A DNA stretch of 64,000 nt from an uncultured Bacteroidales bacterium (GTDB lineage Bacteria > Bacteroidota > Bacteroidia > Bacteroidales > Paludibacteraceae). Shown in pieces: positions 45,076 through 52,734 of this stretch (positions are counted from its first letter, which is position 1; the number at the start of each line of letters is the position of its first letter). The DNA lies in assembly GCA_902782665.1 (NCBI GenBank), contig CACZOA010000054.1:1-64000 (forward strand), given 5' to 3'. The translations under genes and the position numbers were made by a program. The notes beneath the pieces are model-generated. The model saw only the letters and a program-made list of their open reading frames with translations. It was not told the origin of the DNA and did not search any database.

Positions 45076-45108
45076 AAAAAAAATGCGTCGGAATCAAAAA
45101 CCAACGCA
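45076..45108 (-). promoter_or_regulatory. Transcription attenuator in the carB leader
   Basis: Minus-strand TGCGTTGG (45108-45101) pairs with CCGACGCA (45091-45084) in an 8-bp stem with one G-U, followed at once by U8 (45083-45076). It is a complete intrinsic terminator located between the carB promoter and the ATG, ending 35 nt before the start codon. Confidence 0.7.
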
Positions 45109-45134
45109 ATTAAAAAGGAAAAGTGAAACGACAT

Positions 45135-45156
45135 GCGGATGTGTTGTCCGCAACAG
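45135..45156 (-). promoter_or_regulatory. Alternative hairpins upstream of the carB attenuator
   Basis: GCGGA/TCCGC (45151-45147 with 45139-45135 on the minus strand) and TGTTG-CGGA-CAACA (45156-45143) share bases and exclude each other. Such switching upstream of a terminator is expected in attenuation. How it couples to the terminator stem is not evident. Confidence 0.4.
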
Positions 45157-45165
45157 CCAATTGCT

Positions 45166-45186
45166 TATGTCCATAGTCCATAGTCA
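45166..45186. repeat. Three 7-bp units related to ATAGTCC in the carB leader
   Basis: TATGTCC, ATAGTCC and ATAGTCA are contiguous. This is a third heptad family in the window, here inside an untranslated leader. Confidence 0.55.
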
Positions 45187-45209
45187 TACCACCTTCTTTT
45201 TGAATCGTG

Positions 45210-45241
45210 CAAATCTACACAAATTCTGTCTACTTCCCAAA
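45210..45241 (-). promoter_or_regulatory. Consensus promoter of carB
   Basis: Minus-strand TTTG (45241-45238), 20-nt spacer, TAGATTTG (45217-45210). Start near 45203 gives a leader of about 163 nt containing the attenuator. Confidence 0.8.
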
Positions 45242-45532
45242 TTTTGACGGAAAGAATTGGAATGTAACTTTTCAACAAGAAAAGAATGCGACATATTTTA
45301 TGGTTACGGAGAACACATAACTGAATGTATTTACGTTAATTCGTTCAATACAACTGAAGGAATTTGCATTAAGTCCATCATTAATTACACCATCAGGCGT
45401 TTAACATCGGTAGAAAAATATTTAGATGGATTCCTTTTCTACCTCTTTAGAGGTTATAGGTTAAATGCCATTTACATTTTGGCAGTTCAAAAATTCATAA
45501 TTTGAGTCTTTTAACAAACACTCATTATTCAT
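45242..45532. other. Gene-free stretch between the carB promoter and the hicB terminator
   Basis: AT-rich, about 290 nt. The only sizeable frame (45257-45505, plus, 82 codons) has no recognisable domain, no promoter box and unusual composition, so I do not call it a gene. No other structure seen. Confidence 0.5.
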
Positions 45533-45559
45533 AAAAAAAGACGGGATTCCACCCGTCTT
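45533..45559 (-). terminator. Intrinsic terminator of the hicA-hicB locus
   Basis: AAGACGGG (45538-45545) pairs with CCCGTCTT (45552-45559); U-run on the minus strand (45533-45539). Nearly the same stem as the radA terminator. Confidence 0.85.
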
Positions 45560-45582
45560 CCTAATAATTATTTTCGTTTCGT

Positions 45583-45921
45583 TTACGACATCGCAGCCAC
45601 TTTGCTTTCCACCGCTTCTCGAATAAATGCATTTATCGAAATACCTGCTTTTTTTGCCAAAAGTGCCACTTGGTTGTGAATACTTGGCGTAAGGCTTATA
45701 CTTAAAGAAACATTATGACTTTTTTGCGGTTCTATTTTTCTTTCCTCACAAAAAGTGAGATAATCATCCACAGCTTCATGAAAAGCAGCTTTAAGTTCAG
45801 ATACACTCTCCCCTTCGTAAGTCACAACACTTCCGATACCTTCTATTTTTCCAAAAAAAGTATCATCTTCTTCACTGAATGCGACACTTCCAATATAACC
45901 TTTATAACTCATTGTGTTCAT
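45583..45921 (-). CDS. hicB: HicB-family antitoxin
   Basis: 112 residues. The N-terminal HicB partial-RNase-H-like domain reads YKGYIGSVAFSEEDDTFFGKIEGI, then VTYEGESVSELKAAFHEAVDDYL. It is followed by a C-terminal ribbon-helix-helix domain (VSLSISLTPSIHNQVALLAKKAGISINAFIREAV) that binds DNA and represses the locus. An internal ATG at 45912 would remove three residues. It lies 14 nt after the disrupted hicA. The antitoxin is intact although its toxin is frameshifted, so it may survive as a regulator or a protective antitoxin. Confidence 0.9.
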   Translation of the reverse strand: MNTMSYKGYIGSVAFSEEDDTFFGKIEGIGSVVTYEGESVSELKAAFHEAVDDYLTFCEERKIEPQKSHNVSLSISLTPSIHNQVALLAKKAGISINAFIREAVESKVAAMS

Positions 45922-45935
45922 AATCCAAACTTTTT

Positions 45936-46195
45936 TTATTTACTTATATAACCAGCTACGACCAATGCGTCATAGATTATTTTCAAAGCATACCCTTTGA
46001 CTACATTACCAGGATGTGGCTTATGAATCAAATATTATTTTGACTTTTGTGTTCAAACATAATTCTCGATCCAGAAGTTTTGCCCTTATTACACTTGACA
46101 TAGCCATAGATTGATAAAAGTTTCTCTAACTCGTCAAATGTAAAATCTTTCGGAAGTTGCTTAAATCTTTCTACTAATTTTTCATTTTTACTCAT
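45936..46195 (-). pseudogene. hicA: HicA-family mRNA interferase toxin, disrupted by a single-base frameshift
   Basis: The first frame, from the ATG at 46195, reads MSKNEKLVERFKQLPKDF and KGKTSGSRIMFEH and stops at TGA (46028-46030). In another frame the sequence continues as IHKPHPGNVVKGYALK and ends YDALVVAGYISK at the TAA 45936-45938. The catalytic His of HicA lies in HKPHPG. Adding one T to the TTT run on the minus strand (46030-46032) restores a continuous 86-residue HicA (NNILIHKPHPG). The total length of 260 nt is one short of a whole number of codons. It is either a real inactivating deletion or a homopolymer sequencing error. Confidence 0.85.
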
Positions 46196-46281
46196 AAATA
46201 CTATTATTAATCCTACAATTGCAAATATACTAAACACTCACATTTTTACATCTATATTACGACTAAAAAAAACGGATAGTC

Positions 46282-46308
46282 AAAAAAAGACGGGATCTCT
46301 CCCGTCTT
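46282..46308 (-). terminator. Intrinsic terminator of radA
   Basis: AAGACGGGA (46287-46295) pairs perfectly with TCCCGTCTT (46300-46308); U7 on the minus strand (46282-46288). Confidence 0.9.
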
Positions 46309-46316
46309 CCTATATC

Positions 46317-47696
46317 CTAAGCAAATAATATTTTGAATGCGTCTTCCACTTTTTCCGCTGTAAGAACCTGTATTTGTCTTCCGCTGACATCCATGTTCTT
46401 GAATCGCGGAATGACTATCTTCTTGAATCCTAACTTTTCCGCTTCCGAAATTCTTTGCTCTATCCTGTTGATCGGACGTATCTCTCCCGTCAATCCTATT
46501 TCTCCCGCCAAACAGACACTCGGATCTATCGCTATATCCATATTCGACGAAAGGATGGCGCTGATCACAGCTAAATCCAACGCCGGATCACTGACCTTCA
46601 ATCCTCCGGCAATATTCAAAAAGACATCTTTCTGCGATAATTTGAATCCTACTCGTTTCTCCAACACAGCAAGCAGCATATTCAATCGGCGTGCGTCAAA
46701 TCCTGTGGCTGAACGTTGCGGTGTGCCATATGCAGCTGTGCTCACCAATGCCTGTACCTCTATCAGCAACGGTCTGATTCCCTCTATCATCGCTCCGATC
46801 GCCGTTCCGCTGAGTCCAAGGTTGTTGTGAGACATGAGCATCTCGGATGGGTTTGACACTTCTCTCAATCCACTGTGCTGCATCTCAAAAATACCGATCT
46901 CGGATGTGCTTCCGAATCTGTTTTTTATCGCACGTAAGATACGATACATATAATGTTGGTCTCCCTCAAACTGTATAACCGTATCCACAATATGCTCCAA
47001 GATCTTCGGTCCGGCTATCGTACCGTCTTTCGTGATATGACCGATCATCAAAACAGGCGTGTTGCTCTCTTTGGCATAACGCAAAATCTGCGCCGCACAC
47101 TCTCTGACCTGCGATACACTGCCGGCCGCACTCTCCACCAACTCAGTCTCTATCGTCTGTATGGAATCGATGATCAGCAGTTCCGGCTGCACATTCTTTA
47201 TATGTGTGAAGATTCTTTCAAGTGAGTTGTCGCTCACAAAATAGCACTGTTTGTTGGCATACGACCCAAGTCGCTCAGCTCGCATCTTCAACTGGTTAAG
47301 GCTCTCCTCTCCCGACACATACAATGTCTTCTTTCCTTCTATATTCAGCACCACCTGAAGCACCAGCGTACTCTTTCCGATTCCTGGCTCTCCTCCGATC
47401 AACACCATCGATCCAGGCACAAGTCCACCGCCAAGCACACGGTTGAACTCGGCACACTTGGTATCAAAACGGACCTCCTGCGTCACCTCTATATTTTCTA
47501 TCAACACAGGACGAGTTCGCTCGTCGTTTGCTGAGACTATCGATACGCCCTTTTTTATAGAAGAAGACGCGGGGGCTTTATTCACCACCTCTTCGACGAA
47601 GGTGTTCCACTCTCCGCACGCAGGACATCTGCCAAGCCATTTGCTCGACTCATTGCCACAGTTTTGACAGAAAAAGACGCTTTTAAGTTTTGCCAT
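46317..47696 (-). CDS. radA: DNA repair protein RadA (Sms)
   Basis: 459 residues. RadA is a RecA-like ATPase/helicase that extends strand exchange in recombination. Order: an N-terminal zinc finger (CQNCGNESSKWLGRCPACGEW, Cys residues at both ends), a RecA-like ATPase with Walker A GGEPGIGKST, and the RadA-specific KNRFG motif (AIKNRFGSTSEIG). A Lon-protease-like C-terminal domain has LNIAGGLKVSDPALDLA. Length and motif set are standard. It lies downstream of the TonB-domain gene but is separated by 108 nt containing a hairpin. Confidence 0.96.
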   Translation of the reverse strand: MAKLKSVFFCQNCGNESSKWLGRCPACGEWNTFVEEVVNKAPASSSIKKGVSIVSANDERTRPVLIENIEVTQEVRFDTKCAEFNRVLGGGLVPGSMVLIGGEPGIGKSTLVLQVVLNIEGKKTLYVSGEESLNQLKMRAERLGSYANKQCYFVSDNSLERIFTHIKNVQPELLIIDSIQTIETELVESAAGSVSQVRECAAQILRYAKESNTPVLMIGHITKDGTIAGPKILEHIVDTVIQFEGDQHYMYRILRAIKNRFGSTSEIGIFEMQHSGLREVSNPSEMLMSHNNLGLSGTAIGAMIEGIRPLLIEVQALVSTAAYGTPQRSATGFDARRLNMLLAVLEKRVGFKLSQKDVFLNIAGGLKVSDPALDLAVISAILSSNMDIAIDPSVCLAGEIGLTGEIRPINRIEQRISEAEKLGFKKIVIPRFKNMDVSGRQIQVLTAEKVEDAFKILFA

Positions 47697-47724
47697 AAAA
47701 ACAGATGGTATGATTATCTAAAAT

Positions 47725-47746
47725 GGGCAGGTTTTAACACCTGCCC
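47725..47746. repeat. GGGCAGG-type inverted repeat between the TonB-domain gene and radA
   Basis: GGGCAGGT (47725-47732) pairs with ACCTGCCC (47739-47746) around a 6-nt loop. A similar AGGGCAGG hairpin lies at 56870-56892. Both sit in short gaps between minus-strand genes. Confidence 0.6.
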
Positions 47747-47804
47747 CTACTTTTCTGAATATTATCAATCGCAGTGGATAGTTTGTTGCGTTCCACTGAG
47801 TATA

Positions 47805-48482
47805 TTAATAGTCGCTATAATCCTCATAGTACTCGTACTCATCCTCAGGACGCTTTGGTTTCGGATGCTTACGGTTATAGTAGACAGGGACAGTCAATGC
47901 CACCTTCACACGGATACCATCAATTTCACCTGGCTTGAAAATCGGCAGATCACTCATGATCTCCAACGCCTCTGTATCGTATTCCTCACACACTCCCTTT
48001 ATGATCTCTGGGTTCACAGCCTTTCCACAACGGTCGATTGTGACTCTCACAAGCACAGTGCCACGAAGCAGATACTGCAAATCGCCTCCGTCCGGACCTT
48101 TTCCAGCTGCAACAGAGTCGACTACTTCCACTCCTTGCTGATGGTGGAACACATAACGTGAGAATTCCACCTCTCCTCCACCGGGGAAGATAGGCAATAT
48201 CAAACCAGGTTTCTTCTTCTGAGCATCGAAAATCTCAGAAGCCTCATTATCCTCACATCCAGGATATAGATTGACGAATCGTCCATAACGGTCAGGTACC
48301 TCTTCCTCACCTCCGCCACCACCGCCTTCGCTGTAGTCGCTATAATCACTGTAGTCGCTGCTATCACTGCTGTCGCTACTTCCGTCGTCATATTCATCCT
48401 GCGCATAAGCGACAAATGAGAACATTGTCGCAATCAATAATGCACAAATTCTTTTTATTTCTATTTGTTTATTCATCTTCAT
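47805..48482 (-). CDS. Secreted protein with TonB C-terminal domain
   Basis: 225 residues. The signal peptide is about 1-27 (ICALLIATMFSFVAYAQ). A low-complexity segment follows (SSDSSDSSDYSDYSDY, then a run of Gly and Glu). The last 130 residues are a TonB C-terminal-like domain (FPGGGEVEFSRYV, LRGTVLVRVTIDRCGKAV, SDLPIFKPGEIDGIRVKVALTVPV) and a Tyr/Glu-rich tail. Unlike true TonB it has no N-terminal membrane anchor and no Pro-rich spanner, so it is unlikely to transmit energy. It may bind TonB-dependent receptors or partner proteins in the periplasm. It is placed 5 nt after the topoisomerase gene, probably in the same operon. Confidence 0.83.
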   Translation of the reverse strand: MKMNKQIEIKRICALLIATMFSFVAYAQDEYDDGSSDSSDSSDYSDYSDYSEGGGGGGEEEVPDRYGRFVNLYPGCEDNEASEIFDAQKKKPGLILPIFPGGGEVEFSRYVFHHQQGVEVVDSVAAGKGPDGGDLQYLLRGTVLVRVTIDRCGKAVNPEIIKGVCEEYDTEALEIMSDLPIFKPGEIDGIRVKVALTVPVYYNRKHPKPKRPEDEYEYYEDYSDY

Positions 48483-48487
48483 TATCT

Positions 48488-51166
48488 TTAGAACAATGTC
48501 AACTGACCATTTTCATCAGTCGGCAAATTTGAATTATCATCATTATCATCTGTGTCGTCTGTCGAAGTTTCTGGATCTTCCTCCTCAGGCTCCGGGTCTG
48601 GCACTTTTGTAGGCTCAAGTTCGACAACCTCACCGACAGTCCAAGACGGATGAATTCTCTTACCTTTAGCCTTGACTCCCTTCACTGCTATAAATTCATC
48701 CACTCCGAAATCAATCTCCATTGGAGCGCGTTGCGAATCATTTCCTCCAAAAATCACCTTCAAATGAGGGTAGACGGTGGACGTGATAAGCAGAATTTTA
48801 CTGTTAGGGTTGTCTCCGATGAACGATGTAGGCTTAGCAGTGACATCAAACACAAATCGTTTGATATATGCATACTTCTCGTTTGCGTCATACAAACATA
48901 CCGTCCAAACTTTATCCGGATTCAATTTTTCAACAAACATCACATCCTCAGGGAAATGCAATGTGTCTTCAAATCCAGTCATATAGTATTCTCCGCTCTT
49001 TGTGACAACGAGGATTTTGTCTTCCGACATGAATTCTCCAAGATAAATACCATGAGAATCGTAGTTGATACGAAGGATATCAGTATCAAACCATACGTTT
49101 CGGCCACCCATTGTGCTGGAACCTCGCGTCTTCATAGTGATTGAGAAGATCTCGTTCTTCGTCAACATTTTTCCAAGCGACGCGCGTCCCTTGATCGCTA
49201 TGTCGGCAAAGTTTCTGTCCATAGCCGCCACCTTCAGACGCAATTTCGGTTTCAGTTTGACATGGATCACCTCAGCCTCCGCATTCTTGTTTGCAGAGAA
49301 ATAAAGGATCTTAGATCCTGCCTCACCTTGGGTGATATCATAATCCTTATCACGGGTAACTCCAGTGATAGAGAAACGTTTCATATAAGTAGGTCCAAGT
49401 TTTCCATTTCTGTAGACGACGTTGTAAACCATACGTTTGTCGTTTTTCTTGAACACATTGACATAAAGGATGTTCTTGCCGACATACTCTTTCGGCTTCA
49501 CCTTGATGATCTTGTATTTACCATCCTTAAAGATGACAAGCACGTCGTCGATCTCCGAACAAGGGCAGACATATTCAGCCTCGCCTTTCTTCAATCCGAA
49601 TCCTACGAATCCTTCATCACGGTTGACATACAGTTTCTCGTTCGCCTCCACAACCTTAGCGGCAGCCACAGTGTCGAACACTCGGATCTCCGTCTTACGA
49701 GGATGGTCTGCTCCATATTTCTCCTTGAGCATTGCGAACCAGTTGATTGTATATTCAACAAGATTCTTTAGGTTCTTATCGATCTTGGCAATCTGGTCTT
49801 TGATCTCAAAAATGATTCTATCCGCTTCGTCGGAACTGAACTTCAAGATTCTACGCATCTTGATTTCCATCAGTCTCAGGATATCCTCACGTGTCACCTC
49901 ACGCACGAAATCTGCCACAAATGGTTTCAGACGTTTGTCGACGTGAGCCACAGCGGCATCCATATCCTTAGCGTTTTCAAAATCCTTATCCTTATAGATA
50001 CGGTTCTCGATAAAGATTTTTTCCAGTGAACAGAAATGAAGTTTCTCCAGCAATTCTCCCTTCTCATACTCCAACTCCTTACGAAGCAACTCCTTGGTAT
50101 GGTCGGCAGAGAATTTCAACAATTCGGATACGTTTGTGAAGATTGGTTTTTTATCCTTGATGACGCTGCAATATGGAGAGATTCTCTTTTCACATATATT
50201 CAACGCATACAAAGCGTCGATCATCTTATCCGAACTTGTTTTGTCGGACAAATGAAGAATAATCTTCACCTCAGAAGAAGTCTCATCTACGATATTCTTG
50301 ATGCTGATTTTTCCTTTCTCATTGGCAGCGATAATCTTCTCCTTCAACTCTTCCGTCTTCATTCCGTATGGAAGGTCGGTGATCACCAAAGTCTTATTGT
50401 CAAGTTTGCTGATATGGCTTCTCACACGAAGCACACCGCCACGTTCACCATCATTATATCTCTGGACGTCACACATACCGCCAGTCGGGAAGTCGGGATA
50501 CAGAGTGAATTCCTCTCCCTTCAAGTAAGCGATTGCGGCATCCAATATCTCATTGAAATTGTGCGGCATGATCTCCGTCTTCAACGTAACGGCGATACCT
50601 GTTGCACCTTGAGCCAAGAGTAGAGGGAATTTGACAGGCAAAGTGATTGGCTCATTCTTTCTTCCGTCGTAAGATTTTTTCCAATCCGTGATCTGAGGGC
50701 AGAACACCACATCCAAAGCGAATTTAGATAGTCGGGCCTCGATATAACGGGGAGCGGCAGCATCGTCTCCTGTAAGTATATTACCCCAGTTTCCCTGAGC
50801 ATCAATAAGAAGGTCTTTCTGACCCAACTCGACAAGTGCTCCATAGATAGACGCATCACCGTGAGGGTGGTACTGCATAGCCTGACCCACAATGTTAGCC
50901 ACCTTATTGTAACGGCCATCATGAATAGTCTTCATCGTATGCATGATACGTCGCTGCACAGGTTTGAAACCATCTTCTATATATGGGATAGCACGGTCGG
51001 TGATAACATACGAGGCATAATCCAAGAACCATTGCTGATACATACCGCCAAGATGCAGGCGTGCATCCTCGCTGTTCATATCAGTCACAACATAACTGGA
51101 ATGTCCGAGATTCTCGTCGTCGTTTACCGATTCTAGGTCATCTATGTTTTCGTCTTCTCTACTCAT
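48488..51166 (-). CDS. Type II topoisomerase A subunit (ParC/GyrA-like)
   Basis: 892 residues from the ATG at 51166; an ATG at 51175 adds three residues and sits only 14 nt after the predicted transcription start. The breakage-reunion domain has KPVQRRIMHTM, HPHGDASIYGAL and AAAPRYIEARL, where the catalytic Tyr is residue 141. A long coiled-coil follows, then a C-terminal beta-pinwheel. The tail is acidic (PEPEEEDPETSTDDTDDNDD). I found no canonical GyrA box (QRRGGKG), so it is probably a topoisomerase IV-type subunit that decatenates chromosomes. The B subunit is not in the window. The positions equivalent to GyrA Ser83 and Asp87 are Ala and Gly. Confidence 0.9.
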   Translation of the reverse strand: MSREDENIDDLESVNDDENLGHSSYVVTDMNSEDARLHLGGMYQQWFLDYASYVITDRAIPYIEDGFKPVQRRIMHTMKTIHDGRYNKVANIVGQAMQYHPHGDASIYGALVELGQKDLLIDAQGNWGNILTGDDAAAPRYIEARLSKFALDVVFCPQITDWKKSYDGRKNEPITLPVKFPLLLAQGATGIAVTLKTEIMPHNFNEILDAAIAYLKGEEFTLYPDFPTGGMCDVQRYNDGERGGVLRVRSHISKLDNKTLVITDLPYGMKTEELKEKIIAANEKGKISIKNIVDETSSEVKIILHLSDKTSSDKMIDALYALNICEKRISPYCSVIKDKKPIFTNVSELLKFSADHTKELLRKELEYEKGELLEKLHFCSLEKIFIENRIYKDKDFENAKDMDAAVAHVDKRLKPFVADFVREVTREDILRLMEIKMRRILKFSSDEADRIIFEIKDQIAKIDKNLKNLVEYTINWFAMLKEKYGADHPRKTEIRVFDTVAAAKVVEANEKLYVNRDEGFVGFGLKKGEAEYVCPCSEIDDVLVIFKDGKYKIIKVKPKEYVGKNILYVNVFKKNDKRMVYNVVYRNGKLGPTYMKRFSITGVTRDKDYDITQGEAGSKILYFSANKNAEAEVIHVKLKPKLRLKVAAMDRNFADIAIKGRASLGKMLTKNEIFSITMKTRGSSTMGGRNVWFDTDILRINYDSHGIYLGEFMSEDKILVVTKSGEYYMTGFEDTLHFPEDVMFVEKLNPDKVWTVCLYDANEKYAYIKRFVFDVTAKPTSFIGDNPNSKILLITSTVYPHLKVIFGGNDSQRAPMEIDFGVDEFIAVKGVKAKGKRIHPSWTVGEVVELEPTKVPDPEPEEEDPETSTDDTDDNDDNSNLPTDENGQLTLF

Positions 51167-51195
51167 ACAATACAAATATTACATAAAATTGCCTC

Positions 51196-51203
51196 CAAAT
51201 ATA
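51196..51203 (-). promoter_or_regulatory. -7 element of the topoisomerase gene
   Basis: Minus-strand TATATTTG fits TAnnTTTG; start near 51189. No -33 match. Confidence 0.45.
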
Positions 51204-51248
51204 CAAAAAAAATCGAGAATAGGGGAAGTGGATTTTCCATTTTATATT

Positions 51249-51280
51249 TTTGAATAAGCTTTAATCTTTTGATAATTTTG
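51249..51280 (+). promoter_or_regulatory. Consensus promoter of the MFS transporter gene
   Basis: TTTG (51249-51252), 20-nt spacer, TAATTTTG (51273-51280). Start near 51287, leader about 29 nt. Confidence 0.75.
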
Positions 51281-51315
51281 CAGTCGTTATATATGATTGG
51301 TTTGATTTAGACAAT

Positions 51316-52494
51316 ATGAACGGAATTGCAAAAAACTACAACAAAACTAAAACTGCCTGCTATCTCGGTTTTATCACTCAGGCAATCGTTGCCAATTTCA
51401 CCCCACTTCTTTTCACTGCATTTCATCGTGAATACGGAATTCCATTAGCAAATTTAGCTTTGATACCAGCTGTATTCTACATCATCCAACTAATCACAGA
51501 CTTTCTTTGTGCTAAATTCAAGAATATCGACTACCGCAGGAGCATCGTCATCTCTGAAATTGCGGCGGCGATCGGACTCGTCGGATTGGCTTTTATACCG
51601 TCGCTATTCAGCAATCCAATGATAGGAATTCTCATCTGCGTCTGCATATACGCAGTGGGAAGCGGACTTATTGAAGTGTTGTGCAGCCCGATAATAGAGG
51701 CTTGTCCTTTCCCCAACAAAGAAAGCACAATGAGTCTGCTCCACTCCTTCTACTGTTGGGGAGCAGTCGGCGTAATTCTAGGTTCGACGCTTTTCTTCAC
51801 ATTCTTTGGAGTGGACAACTGGAAAATATTAGCCTGTGTATGGGCATTGATACCTCTCTACAACATTATCAATTTTACCACTTGTCCTATCGAGCCTATT
51901 GTGGAGGATGCCAACGGAATGAACATGGGTCAGCTTCTTAAAAACCATATGTTTTGGATATTCCTTCTTTTGATGGTTGCTGCCGGAGCATCAGAATGCA
52001 CAATGGCACAGTGGGCATCGGCATTTGCGGAAGCGTCATTAGGAGTAGACAAAGCTGTTGGCGACTTGGCAGGACCATGTGGATTTGCATTTTGCATGGG
52101 GCTTGGCCGACTTTGGTATGGCAAGAAAGGTCAGAATCTCGACCTTACTTCCTACATGACCGGAGCTGGTATTCTATGTTTCGCTGCCTACCTGACAGCA
52201 TCCCTATCCCCAATTCCACATATTAGTTTGATTGGTTGCATGATCAACGGATTGGCGGTCGGTATCATGTGGCCAGGCTCCATCAGCATCACATCGAAAC
52301 GCATTCCAACGGGTGGCACTGCCATGTTTGCAATGCTTGCTTTAGCAGGAGACATGGGAGGAACGTTAGGGCCATCACTTGTGGGAATCTGTACAAAATC
52401 CAGTGAGAATATACAAAACGGTCTGCTTGCCGCATCCGTATTTCCAGTCATATTAGTGGTTTGTCTTTTCAGAATCAGAAGATACGGGCGATAA
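51316..52494 (+). CDS. Major facilitator superfamily transporter (sugar-permease-like)
   Basis: 392 residues with about twelve hydrophobic helices and a short loop after helix 6 (CPIEPIVEDANGMN). The general pattern (GFITQAIVANFTPLLF at the start, LHSFYCWGAVGVILG in helix 5, TGGTAMFAMLALAGDMGGTLGPSLVG in helices 10-11) resembles the fucose/glucose permease branch of the MFS. The diagnostic sugar-binding residues cannot be assigned, so the substrate is open. It is a monocistronic plus-strand gene between two minus-strand blocks. The 240 nt after it hold no gene; the only terminator there belongs to porP. Confidence 0.85.
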   Translation: MNGIAKNYNKTKTACYLGFITQAIVANFTPLLFTAFHREYGIPLANLALIPAVFYIIQLITDFLCAKFKNIDYRRSIVISEIAAAIGLVGLAFIPSLFSNPMIGILICVCIYAVGSGLIEVLCSPIIEACPFPNKESTMSLLHSFYCWGAVGVILGSTLFFTFFGVDNWKILACVWALIPLYNIINFTTCPIEPIVEDANGMNMGQLLKNHMFWIFLLLMVAAGASECTMAQWASAFAEASLGVDKAVGDLAGPCGFAFCMGLGRLWYGKKGQNLDLTSYMTGAGILCFAAYLTASLSPIPHISLIGCMINGLAVGIMWPGSISITSKRIPTGGTAMFAMLALAGDMGGTLGPSLVGICTKSSENIQNGLLAASVFPVILVVCLFRIRRYGR

Positions 52495-52680
52495 GACAAG
52501 CGAATCATAAAAAAATTTGGCAAACAACCATTCGCCACTGCTGGATCTTTAATAGATCTTCTCGCATTGATTACTATTCGTTTTTCGTTGTGGTCTGCCT
52601 ACAGCAACGACAAACCAAACAAAATTATCAATCGTTTGTCAATCCATAAATTGACAACCAGAAAACAGTAACCTGAAAAC

Positions 52681-52712
52681 AAAAAAAAGTGGAGAATCTT
52701 TCGACCCTCCAC
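52681..52712 (-). terminator. Intrinsic terminator of the OmpA-porP operon
   Basis: GTGGAG (52689-52694) pairs with CTCCAC (52707-52712), with further partial pairing inside; U8 on the minus strand (52681-52688). Confidence 0.85.
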
Positions 52713-52734
52713 ATGATATCTTACTAAAAAAATC

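Noticed and set aside
45257-45505. 82-codon plus-strand frame between the carB and hicB regions
   Set aside because: No promoter box, no recognisable domain and AT-driven composition; most likely chance.
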